From assembly GCA_011322715.1 (NCBI GenBank), contig DRLX01000332.1, positions 1-17,260 of the forward strand: a stretch of 17,260 bases of DNA. Direction: 5' to 3'. A program made the position numbers and the translations under genes. Shown here one piece after another: positions 1 to 7,025 of this stretch; position 1 is the first letter of the stretch, and each line of letters opens with the position of its first letter. Origin of the DNA: Desulfobulbaceae bacterium. Its GTDB lineage: Bacteria; Desulfobacterota; Desulfobulbia; Desulfobulbales; Desulfobulbaceae. The notes below the pieces were generated by a model, which was not told the origin of the DNA, did no database searches, and saw nothing but the letters and a program-made list of their open reading frames with translations.

Positions 1-400
1 AAGGCCGAATGGTGTCCATGGCTGATCATCGGGTCTTTTGTCACCCCTGCAACGTGAAAATCCCGGTAAACTTCCCTTCTTTCTCAGCCTTGCTTCTCTG
101 TTTACCCTCCGGTCCTGCGGACTCAAATGAGACACGGTCCGAAACCCGTTGGGGGCCTTTGACGACCCGTCAATCCGCCTTCCCGCCACTGACCGGCTGG
201 AGGGGTTCAGCCCTGAAGGCAGGTGTTTCTAAAGAAGAGTTCTGTTTCCGGTAAGTATCAGGCGAGGTCCTTTCACGGTCGCATGGGTTTACGTCGGCGA
301 GGAGGCCCTGAATGCCCGGATACATTGGCAGCTACCTGAAAGGACCGCATGTGGAATCAGGGTGGGGCGGGGGGAATAAGTCGGTAGCAATTCTACTTCT
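1..400. other. Gene-free left flank
   Basis: I see no supportable gene here. An 81-codon reading frame at 9-254 has low-complexity, Pro/Ser/Arg-rich content typical of chance frames in GC-rich DNA and no convincing ribosome binding site. A short open stretch ending at a TAA at 379-381 has no recognisable start. The only structure noted is a perfect 10-bp inverted repeat, GGTCCTTTCA at 266-275 and TGAAAGGACC at 338-347. The stretch could be the remnant of an older insertion or the border of the island, but I could not identify any family. Confidence 0.5.
266..347. repeat. 10-bp inverted repeat in left flank
   Basis: GGTCCTTTCA (266-275) is the exact reverse complement of TGAAAGGACC (338-347), with 62 bases between. 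Pairing does not extend in either direction. It might be the ends of a small decayed element or a weak regulatory structure. A chance occurrence cannot be excluded. Confidence 0.35.
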
Positions 401-406
401 TTGTTC

Positions 407-447
407 TTGACAACTGCCGCAAATCCATGTTATTGTGTCAGTATAAT
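407..447 (+). promoter_or_regulatory. Putative sigma70-type promoter of the operon
   Basis: A perfect -35 hexamer, TTGACA, lies at 407-412. With an 18-base spacer it faces TATTGT at 431-436 (4 of 6 matches to TATAAT). A perfect TATAAT also occurs at 442-447, but it is 29 bases from the TTGACA and has no good -35 of its own at the usual distance. Either box would place the transcript start at or after the first ATG (446) of the following gene, which suggests that gene starts at the GTG at 470 or is leaderless. This is the only clear promoter-like region before the long run of close-packed genes. Confidence 0.5.
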
Positions 448-457
448 GCTTACTGAC
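437..457. promoter_or_regulatory. Palindromic operator candidate
   Basis: GTCAGTA (437-443) and TACTGAC (451-457) form a perfect 7-bp inverted repeat around a 7-base centre. The repeat covers the TATAAT at 442-447 and the likely transcript start, where a dimeric repressor would block transcription. No regulator gene is visible in the window, so the protein would be encoded elsewhere. The site, not its function, is what the sequence shows. Confidence 0.45.
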
Positions 458-1075
458 TTAAAACTAAGTGTGAGAAGAGTTGCTTTGAGCACGGTGGCCG
501 CTATCCAGGTTGGATACCAGGCCAGGGCCGGGATCAAGGAAGGGTCACGAGGCACTCACCGCCTCATCCAGAGCAAGGATTTTGATTCCTTTCACAGATT
601 GCAGCCCGAGAATCTGACGCACTTTTCCCCGGATCGGAACCCTGAAATTTATTCCGTACACAGAGGAGATGTCCTCTTTCAGGCCCGCGGCACAACGCAT
701 TTTGCCTGCCTAATCGAAGACGATCTGGAAAACACCCTTGCTGCAGGCTCTTTCTACATTCTGCGTATCAGAGACAAACGCCTGCTTCCGGCGTATCTTG
801 ACTGGTGGCTGAACCAGCCCAGGGCTCAGGCTTACTTCAGTGCCCAGGCTGTAGGCAGCGGCATATCCTTTGTTTCAAAGAAGACGCTTGGCGATCTTGA
901 GGTCGAGGTTCCTTCCCTGGATATACAGGAAAAGATAACCAGAATCAACGCACTTCTAAGGAATGAACGGATTCTCGCCGAGAGGCTGTCTTTGCTGCGT
1001 TCACAGCTTGCAAACGCCGTATGCATGAAGGCCGTGATGGATGGCAATAATAAGTCAGACATAAGAGGTATATGA
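446..1075 (+). CDS. Single-domain HsdS-like specificity protein
   Basis: This resembles one half of a type I restriction specificity subunit: one target recognition domain followed by one long helix. A full HsdS has two of each. The N-terminal segment (ALSTVAAIQVGYQAR) has the look of the start of a TRD. The middle contains GDVLFQARG and SGISFVSKKTLGDLEVEVP, typical of TRD ends, and IQEKITRINALLRNERIL begins the conserved helix. The gene lies 13 bases before hsdM. Such one-TRD proteins could dimerise to form a complete specificity unit, or modulate the full-length HsdS downstream; this is inference. Start choice is uncertain: ATG 446 gives 209 residues but overlaps the promoter, while GTG 470 gives 201 and may be real. 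A TTG start at 401 seems unlikely. Confidence 0.75.
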   Translation: MLTDLKLSVRRVALSTVAAIQVGYQARAGIKEGSRGTHRLIQSKDFDSFHRLQPENLTHFSPDRNPEIYSVHRGDVLFQARGTTHFACLIEDDLENTLAAGSFYILRIRDKRLLPAYLDWWLNQPRAQAYFSAQAVGSGISFVSKKTLGDLEVEVPSLDIQEKITRINALLRNERILAERLSLLRSQLANAVCMKAVMDGNNKSDIRGI

Positions 1076-1076
1076 A

Positions 1077-1082
1077 AAGGAG
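1077..1082 (+). promoter_or_regulatory. Ribosome binding site of hsdM
   Basis: AAGGAG lies 6 bases before the ATG at 1089 but only 3 bases before the GTG at 1086. This favours ATG 1089 as the hsdM start. Confidence 0.7.
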
Positions 1083-1088
1083 AAAGTG

Positions 1089-2609
1089 ATGGGCAAAGAG
1101 AATTCCGGTAAAGAGATATTTGATGTCATCTGGAGGGCGTGTGACACCTTCAGGGGGGCGATTGATCCTTATGAATACAAGAATTATATACTTACGATGC
1201 TGTTCATCAAGTACATGAGTGACCTGTGGAAGGACAAAAGGGAGGAGTACGAGAAAAAATATAAAGGTGATAAGGTCAGGGTGGAGAGGGCTCTGGCACG
1301 GGAGCGCTTTGTAGTGCCTCCGGAATCGGACTTTGACTACCTCTACAGCAGGCGTGATGCGCCCAATATCGGAGAAATCATCAACATTGCCCTTGAAAAG
1401 ATAGAAGATGCAAACAAATCCAAACTCGAAAATGTGTTCCGTAATATCGATTTCAACAGTGAACCTGCCCTCGGGCAGACCAAAGAGAGAAACCGCCGGC
1501 TGAAAAATCTGCTTGAGGATTTTGCAGACGAGCGTCTTGATTTGCGTCCTTCACGCATCGGCAATCGTGACGTAATAGGAGATGTTTATGAATACCTGAT
1601 TGCCCGTTTTGCCGCCGGTGCCGGCAAGAAGGCCGGTGAGTTCTACACCCCGCCCGAGGTATCCACTCTTCTGGCCAAGTTACTTGCCCCCAAGCCGGGT
1701 GACCGCATCTGTGACCCCGCCTGCGGATCAGGTTCTCTGCTTATAAAGGTCGGCCAGGAAGTCGGCGACAGGAATTTTGCCCTGTTCGGACAGGAATCCA
1801 ACGGCTCCACCTGGTCCCTCTGCCGTATGAACATGTTCCTGCACGGGATGGATTCCGCCCGCATCGAATGGTGCGACACCCTCAACACCCCCAAGTTGAT
1901 CGAGAACGACGAACTGATGCGGTTCAATATCGTGGTTGCCAATCCTCCGTTCTCCCTGGATAAATGGGGTCATGAAAACGCGAGCCATGACAGGTTCAAC
2001 CGCTTCTGGCGGGGCATTCCCCCGAAGAGCCGGGGTGATTACGCCTTTATCAGTCACATGGTCGAAATAGCGCTTGAGGGAGAAGGAAAAGTGGGAGTCA
2101 TTGTCCCTCATGGGGTACTGTTTCGCGGAGGTGCAGAAGGAATCATACGCAGAAAACTGATCGAGGAAAACATCCTTGAGGCGGTAATCGGCCTTCCTGC
2201 TCAACTCTTCTACGGCACAGGCATCCCCGCTGCTATCCTTATTTTCAACAAGGGACGTAAGCCGTGGAAAGCGCCAAGAAGCAAGCGGGACAGGCATGTC
2301 CTCTTTATTGACGCAAGCCGGGAATATGAAGACGGCAAAAAACAGAACCGTTTACGAGATGAGGATATCGAAAAGATCGTCTCAACGTTCCGGGACTTTG
2401 CGGAAGTTGATAAATACTCGCATCTTGCCACGCTGGAAGAGATTCAGGAGGCGGAGTTCAATCTGAACATTCCCCGCTATGTTGACACCTTTGAAGAAGA
2501 AGAGGACATCGATATCGCAGAGGTGCAGAAAGAGATTCAGGAAATAGAGGCGGAACTGGCAAAGACACAAAAAGAGCTGAACGAGTATCTGGAGGAGCTG
2601 GGGTTGTGA
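1089..2609 (+). CDS. hsdM: Type I DNA methyltransferase subunit HsdM
   Basis: This is the N6-adenine methyltransferase of a type I restriction-modification complex (HsdM2S for methylation, HsdR2M2S for restriction). From ATG 1089 it is 506 residues, a normal length. The N-terminal helical domain contains YKNYILTMLFIKYMSDLW (about 30-47). The S-adenosylmethionine-binding motif I is DPACGSGS at 209-216 and the catalytic motif IV is NPPF at 285-288. A GEFYTPPEV segment (183-191), typical of HsdM, precedes motif I. The C-terminal end is a charged coiled coil (EIQEIEAELAKTQKELNEYL). The stop codon overlaps the start of the HNH-SAVED gene, so the CBASS cassette is translationally linked to this gene. 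Identification is secure; the recognition sequence cannot be read. Confidence 0.97.
   Translation: MGKENSGKEIFDVIWRACDTFRGAIDPYEYKNYILTMLFIKYMSDLWKDKREEYEKKYKGDKVRVERALARERFVVPPESDFDYLYSRRDAPNIGEIINIALEKIEDANKSKLENVFRNIDFNSEPALGQTKERNRRLKNLLEDFADERLDLRPSRIGNRDVIGDVYEYLIARFAAGAGKKAGEFYTPPEVSTLLAKLLAPKPGDRICDPACGSGSLLIKVGQEVGDRNFALFGQESNGSTWSLCRMNMFLHGMDSARIEWCDTLNTPKLIENDELMRFNIVVANPPFSLDKWGHENASHDRFNRFWRGIPPKSRGDYAFISHMVEIALEGEGKVGVIVPHGVLFRGGAEGIIRRKLIEENILEAVIGLPAQLFYGTGIPAAILIFNKGRKPWKAPRSKRDRHVLFIDASREYEDGKKQNRLRDEDIEKIVSTFRDFAEVDKYSHLATLEEIQEAEFNLNIPRYVDTFEEEEDIDIAEVQKEIQEIEAELAKTQKELNEYLEELGL
2591..2597 (+). promoter_or_regulatory. Ribosome binding site of the HNH-SAVED gene
   Basis: GGAGGAG inside the 3' end of hsdM lies 8 bases before the GTG at 2606. 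It supports that GTG as a true start although it overlaps the hsdM stop codon. Confidence 0.65.
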
Positions 2610-3757
2610 GCAAACGGCCTGCCATACCAGAAAAAACAAGAACACGTTTATGGGTAGTTGCCGGTGGACGGTGTCAATACGAAGGTTGTAATGAACCCCT
2701 TTGGCGTGATGATTTGACTATGTCTGAAATGAACGGGGCTTATATCGCGCACATCAGGGATGTAAATCCAAAGACACACAGGTATGACCCGGAACTCTCT
2801 CCCGAATTGGCAACCGATATAAATAATCTCATGCTGCTTTGCGACAAACATCATCGTCTGATTGATCACGAGGAAGAGAAGAAACATCCTGTAGAACGAC
2901 TCAGACGCATGAAGCAACAGCATGAGGCGCGTATTGAGCTTCTGACCTCTCTGCAAGAAGATAAGAAGAGCCACATCCTGCTTTATGGCGCAAATATAGG
3001 CGGCCAGAACGCTCCGCTTAGTTGGAAAAGAGCAGCGCAGGCGATGATTCCTAATCGATATCCAGCAGAACCCAGAGCAATTGAGATCAGCCTGAGTAAC
3101 AGTACTTATGAGGATCATACCGACGATTACTGGACAATTGAACGAAAGAATCTCCAATCCAATCTGGACAAATTCCTAAGGCCAAGGTTGATCTCAGGTG
3201 AAGTTGAACATCTTTCTATTTTTGCTCTTGCACCTCAGCCTCTGCTCATATATCTGGGCCGACTTCTTTCCGACATTCCGGCAGCGGAAGTCTACCAACT
3301 TCATCGCGAGCCGCCCGATTGGAAATGGCAGGAAAGCCCAGATGATTTCGAATTTCGGATCGAAGAACCGGCTGAAACACATACAACCGTAGCTCTGAAT
3401 CTTTCCTTGAGCGCCACTATCGACAATTCCAGGATCACTGCCCTTCTACCGCAAGAGAATCTTTCCATTTGGAGGATGACTATTCCTATACCCAATAACG
3501 ATTTCCTGAGAAGCCGGGATCAACTGCGATTGTTCCGGCAACAGTTCCGGCTCCTCATGGACCGAATAAAAGCACGTCACGGCCAAGATGCCCTTCTTCA
3601 CGTGTTTCCTGCCGTTCCCGTCTCCGTCGCTGTTGAGATCGGACGTGTCTGGATGCCAAAGGCGGACTTGCCATTTTGCATATACGACCAGAACCGAAAG
3701 CTTGGTGGCTTCATGAAAGCTCTTGTGTTTCCAGAGAAAAACAATCGGGAGGACTGA
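2606..3757 (+). CDS. cap5: HNH-SAVED effector nuclease, Cap5-like (CBASS)
   Basis: This 383-residue protein is the likely killing effector of a CBASS system: a DNA nuclease switched on when its SAVED domain binds a cyclic oligonucleotide, which in the family leads to tetramer formation and unselective DNA cleavage. Residues 1 to about 115 are an HNH (beta-beta-alpha metal) domain, with C23/C28 in GRCQYEGC, the AHIRD motif with H49, then NNLMLLCDKHHRLID (73-87) carrying N74, C79 and H82/H83. Residues about 155-375 match the SAVED fold; the segment HVFPAVPVSVAVEIGRVWMP (332-351) is characteristic. The GTG start overlaps the hsdM stop and has a strong Shine-Dalgarno sequence. The CD-NTase gene begins 3 bases after its stop, the usual partnership. 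The activating nucleotide cannot be predicted here. Confidence 0.92.
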   Translation: MSKRPAIPEKTRTRLWVVAGGRCQYEGCNEPLWRDDLTMSEMNGAYIAHIRDVNPKTHRYDPELSPELATDINNLMLLCDKHHRLIDHEEEKKHPVERLRRMKQQHEARIELLTSLQEDKKSHILLYGANIGGQNAPLSWKRAAQAMIPNRYPAEPRAIEISLSNSTYEDHTDDYWTIERKNLQSNLDKFLRPRLISGEVEHLSIFALAPQPLLIYLGRLLSDIPAAEVYQLHREPPDWKWQESPDDFEFRIEEPAETHTTVALNLSLSATIDNSRITALLPQENLSIWRMTIPIPNNDFLRSRDQLRLFRQQFRLLMDRIKARHGQDALLHVFPAVPVSVAVEIGRVWMPKADLPFCIYDQNRKLGGFMKALVFPEKNNRED

Positions 3758-3760
3758 GAC

Positions 3761-4900
3761 ATGGTACCAGAAAGACAACAGTTGCTTCGGGGACTGGCAG
3801 AGTCGTTGGATATCTCCGATACGCAGTACGAAGCGGCCATAAAACACTACGAGGCAGTCGGGGACTGGCTGAACAAGGATGATTCGCCCATAGCTGAGTA
3901 TGATCCCCAAATCTATCCACAAGGTTCATTTCGTCTGGGCACGATGATCAAACCTATAAACGATAAGGACGAATATGACATCGACCTCGTTTGTGAACTG
4001 AAGGCTCTAAGAAAAGAAAACGTCACCCAGAAGCAACTTAAGGATATGGTCGGGGACCGCCTGAAGGAAAACGAACGATACCGCAAGATGTTCAAAGAGG
4101 GCAAACGCTGTTGGACGCTGCAATATGCCGACTCGTCACGTTTCCACATGGACATTCTCCCAGCAATTCCAGATGAAGAGATCAACGGGATTGCCAGTGA
4201 GATCGGTACAAACCTGGCCCAAAGCGCGATTCTCATAACTGATAGAGAACTGTTCAGTTGGCAGCGGAGCAATCCTGCTGGTTACGCCGAATGGTTCAAA
4301 GAGCGCATGAGCATTCAATTCAACGCAAAACGCATGATGATAGCCGAGTCGCTTCGGGCAAGTCTCGAGGATGTTCCCGAGTACAAGGTCAAGACGCCGC
4401 TGCAACAGTCCATCCAGATTCTCAAGCGACACCGGGATATCATGTTCGCCGATGATCAGGATGACAAACCGATCTCCATTATCATCACTACGCTTGCCGC
4501 CCGTGCTTACAACAATGAGGCCGATCTTTTGGAGGCACTACAGACCATCGTCAACAAGATGCCTGGTCTGATTGAACGGGATGAACAGGGCAATGCTCTC
4601 GTTGCAAACCCGGTCAATCCGCTTGAGAACTTCGCCGACAAATGGAAGAAAAATCCAGAGCTGGAAATTGAGTTCCGGCGCTGGATCCAACAGGTACGGG
4701 CCGATTTGGGGACCGCGCTTCGTGCTGGAAACCTCCGCGATATGATCGAGGGACTCAAACCTCGCTTTGGAGACCGGCTCGTCAATGAGGTGGCGTCGAA
4801 GGTATTTCCCGATCATTCCGGTTCAGCAAGAGCCGTCGCCTTGGTAGCGCCAAGCATCAGAATAACCAAGCCCGGTAACAAGCCATGGGGGCATGAATGA
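3761..4900 (+). CDS. CD-NTase (cGAS/DncV-like cyclic oligonucleotide synthase)
   Basis: This 379-residue nucleotidyltransferase is the signal-making enzyme of CBASS, expected to build a cyclic di- or trinucleotide from NTPs during infection and so activate the neighbouring HNH-SAVED nuclease. The catalytic signature is complete: the GS motif in PQGSFRLGT (53-61), the metal-binding acid pair in DEYDIDLV (D73 and D75) and a third acidic residue in FHMDILPAI (D131). The C-terminal half is helical, with a conserved-looking segment around 213-223. A GGAGG-containing ribosome binding site (3746-3753) lies 7 bases before the ATG. The stop overlaps the E2-like gene start by 4 bases (ATGA). The C-terminus ends in Gly-His-Glu, not in the terminal Gly or Ala often seen in CD-NTases that are conjugated by E1-E2 partners. 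The CD-NTase clade was not determined. Confidence 0.94.
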   Translation: MVPERQQLLRGLAESLDISDTQYEAAIKHYEAVGDWLNKDDSPIAEYDPQIYPQGSFRLGTMIKPINDKDEYDIDLVCELKALRKENVTQKQLKDMVGDRLKENERYRKMFKEGKRCWTLQYADSSRFHMDILPAIPDEEINGIASEIGTNLAQSAILITDRELFSWQRSNPAGYAEWFKERMSIQFNAKRMMIAESLRASLEDVPEYKVKTPLQQSIQILKRHRDIMFADDQDDKPISIIITTLAARAYNNEADLLEALQTIVNKMPGLIERDEQGNALVANPVNPLENFADKWKKNPELEIEFRRWIQQVRADLGTALRAGNLRDMIEGLKPRFGDRLVNEVASKVFPDHSGSARAVALVAPSIRITKPGNKPWGHE

Positions 4901-5661
4901 GTAATAGTGAAGCACTGATTCAACGGCAATTTGCAGAATTGTCGGAGAAATATTCTGGATTGAGATTGTGTCAAGACGCCCCCGGCCAATGGGTGATTCG
5001 CGGGATTCTTGCTTTCTCTGCTACATATCAAGACAAGACGATCACGGATAAATTCTCAATACTGATACGGCTGCCCAAAGATTACCCAAACTCACCGCCC
5101 ACTGTTCAGGAGACTGGCAGTCGAATTCCGGCTGACTTCCATCAATATACAGACCGGACTCTATGTCTTGGCGCCCCGGTTGAAGTATGGAGACGTTTCA
5201 AGGCCGATCCTCGTCTCATCACTTTCGTCGACACACAGGTTGTCGAGTACCTTTATGGTTATGCATATTTCGAAAAATATGGCGAAATGCCTTTCGGTGA
5301 ACTTTCACATGGAGCTCAGGGCATCCGGGAATATTATCAAGAACTGTTTAACACAGAGGATGTTCTCATATTGATGGCATTGCTGAAAATCATGGCTGAC
5401 GGGACATATCGGGGACATCACGCTTGCCCCTGTGGTTCAGGGAAGATTCTGCGGAAATGTCACGGCCCATCCATGCTTGAATTATTGAAGCAGCAGTCCC
5501 AAGAACGATTTCTTCATGATGCTACCAATGTTTTCTACAGTCTGAAAGAAAGTGAATTGAAAAACTTTGACTGGAATCTGCTCCCAAAAGCTCTAAAAAA
5601 GAACTTGATGAGATGGCACGGGGAAGAGCCAGGCGGGAAAAATGCGCATGACCAAGCGTAA
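4897..5661 (+). CDS. E2-like conjugating protein with SEC-C zinc motif (CBASS accessory)
   Basis: This 254-residue protein has an N-terminal E2 (ubiquitin-conjugating-like) domain and a C-terminal zinc-binding motif. The E2 part runs from about 5 to 130: a beta strand segment FSILIRLPKDYPNSPPTVQ (53-71) corresponds to the 'LP-x-x-YP-x-x-PP' of E2 folds, followed by H82 and TLCLGAP with candidate catalytic C90. Residues 175-189 (HACPCGSGKILRKCH) are a SEC-C motif: C177, C179, C188 and H189. The gene overlaps the CD-NTase stop, and no E1/ThiF or JAB protease gene follows. This fits short type II CBASS, where an E2-only protein acts on the CD-NTase to control its activity. What the SEC-C motif binds is unknown. 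Confidence 0.87.
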   Translation: MSNSEALIQRQFAELSEKYSGLRLCQDAPGQWVIRGILAFSATYQDKTITDKFSILIRLPKDYPNSPPTVQETGSRIPADFHQYTDRTLCLGAPVEVWRRFKADPRLITFVDTQVVEYLYGYAYFEKYGEMPFGELSHGAQGIREYYQELFNTEDVLILMALLKIMADGTYRGHHACPCGSGKILRKCHGPSMLELLKQQSQERFLHDATNVFYSLKESELKNFDWNLLPKALKKNLMRWHGEEPGGKNAHDQA

Positions 5662-5684
5662 CGAAAACAGACCGGGAAATAGAA

Positions 5685-7025
5685 ATGAACAGTGAAAAGT
5701 TAAAAGCAAAAAAGAAAGCCCGCAATGAAGGACGGCCGGGGTATAAGAAAACCAAAGTCGGGTGGATACCAGAGGAGTGGGAGTGTAGAAAGATACTTGA
5801 TGTTACTCAATACGTTGATTATCGAGGAAAAACACCTGCAAAAAGTGATAAAGGGATATTTTTAATTACCGCTAAGAACATTCAAGAGGGATATATTGAC
5901 TATGAAATTTCAAAAGAGTTTATTCCCGAAGAGTTATATGAAAAGGTTATGGCAAGAGGAAAGCCGAATATCGGTGATGTGCTTATTACCACTGAAGCCC
6001 CTTTAGGCAATGTTGCTCAAATAGACAAAGAAAGAGTAGCCCTTGCTCAGCGTATAATAAAATATCGTGCAAAAGATGGCATTCTGAGCAATAATTTTTT
6101 CAAATATTATTTACTTTCCCCTGTTTTTCAGAGACTGTTAAATTTAGATGCAACTGGTAGTACAGTTAAAGGTATAAAGGGAAGTAGGTTGCACAGACTC
6201 CCAGCTACCCTCCCCCCTCTCCCCGAACAGAAAAAAATAGCTGAAATCCTCTCTGCCTGGGACCGGGCCATTGAGCAGGTGGGCAAGCTCATCGATGCCA
6301 AAGAGCGGTTGAAAAAAGGACTGATGCAGCAACTTCTCACTGGCCGGATGAGATTTCCGGAGTTTGGTAAGCCAGTTCAGAGAAAAGATGAACTGCCTGT
6401 AGGATGGCGGGAATTACAGCTTAAAGACATCGCGGCAATTTCGTTTAGCGGAGTGGATAAGAAATCTCGTCCGGGGCAAAAAAGAGTTCGCTTGTGCAAC
6501 TACATGGATGTTTATAATAACAACTATATTACTGCTGACATGGATTTCATGTGGGCAACCGCTACAGATGCTGAAATTGAGAAATATACATTAGAGGTTG
6601 GCGATATCATGATCACCAAGGATTCTGAAACGCCAGACGATATTGGAGTTCCATCTGTTGTAGCGGAAAAATTGGACAATGTTGTATGCGGGTATCACTT
6701 GGCCTTGATCAAGCCAAATCTTGAAAAAATCAATCCGATATTTCTTGCGAAACAAATTAAACATGAACGAGTTGCTAATCAATTTTCGCGATTGGCTAAT
6801 GGTGCCACCCGGTTCGGGCTTACAACATCGTCAGTCAAATGTGTGAGGTTATGGCTCCCAAAAATTGAGGAACAAACCCGCATTGCCGCTGTACTCTCCA
6901 CCTGCGACAGGGAGATTGAATTATTGAAGAAGAAACAGGAAAAACTGAAGGAGCAGAAAAAAGGGCTGATGCAGAAGTTATTGACAGGAGAAATAAGGGT
7001 GAAAGCAAAGGAGAGAGATTCTTAA
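5685..7025 (+). CDS. hsdS: Type I specificity subunit HsdS
   Basis: This 446-residue protein is the DNA-recognition subunit that gives HsdM and HsdR their target. It has the full two-domain layout: TRD1 (about 25-175), a first conserved helix starting at PPLPEQKKIAEILSAWDRAI (about 177-196) and ending in GLMQQLLTG (212-220), TRD2 (about 235-385), and a second helix starting at IEEQTRIAAVL (394-404) and ending in a matching GLMQKLLTGEIRV. The two helix ends are near-copies, as in other HsdS proteins, and are natural sites for TRD swapping. The TRD1 coding region is much AT-richer than hsdM or hsdR (18 G/C in the 60 bases 5881-5940), consistent with an acquired TRD. It begins 23 bases after the E2-like gene; its TAA shares a base with the next ATG. 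Confidence 0.95.
   Translation: MNSEKLKAKKKARNEGRPGYKKTKVGWIPEEWECRKILDVTQYVDYRGKTPAKSDKGIFLITAKNIQEGYIDYEISKEFIPEELYEKVMARGKPNIGDVLITTEAPLGNVAQIDKERVALAQRIIKYRAKDGILSNNFFKYYLLSPVFQRLLNLDATGSTVKGIKGSRLHRLPATLPPLPEQKKIAEILSAWDRAIEQVGKLIDAKERLKKGLMQQLLTGRMRFPEFGKPVQRKDELPVGWRELQLKDIAAISFSGVDKKSRPGQKRVRLCNYMDVYNNNYITADMDFMWATATDAEIEKYTLEVGDIMITKDSETPDDIGVPSVVAEKLDNVVCGYHLALIKPNLEKINPIFLAKQIKHERVANQFSRLANGATRFGLTTSSVKCVRLWLPKIEEQTRIAAVLSTCDREIELLKKKQEKLKEQKKGLMQKLLTGEIRVKAKERDS

Noticed and set aside
9..254. An 81-codon plus-strand frame at the left edge
   Set aside because: No family resemblance, no ribosome binding site, low-complexity composition.
407..447. TTGACA at 407 paired with the perfect TATAAT at 442 as a single promoter
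   Set aside because: The spacer is 29 bases, far from the usual 16-18; TATTGT at 431 is the better partner by distance.
1089..2609. A BREX or DISARM methylase instead of hsdM
   Set aside because: No pglZ, brxC, drmA or similar genes are present, and hsdS and hsdR are; the protein has normal HsdM length and motifs.
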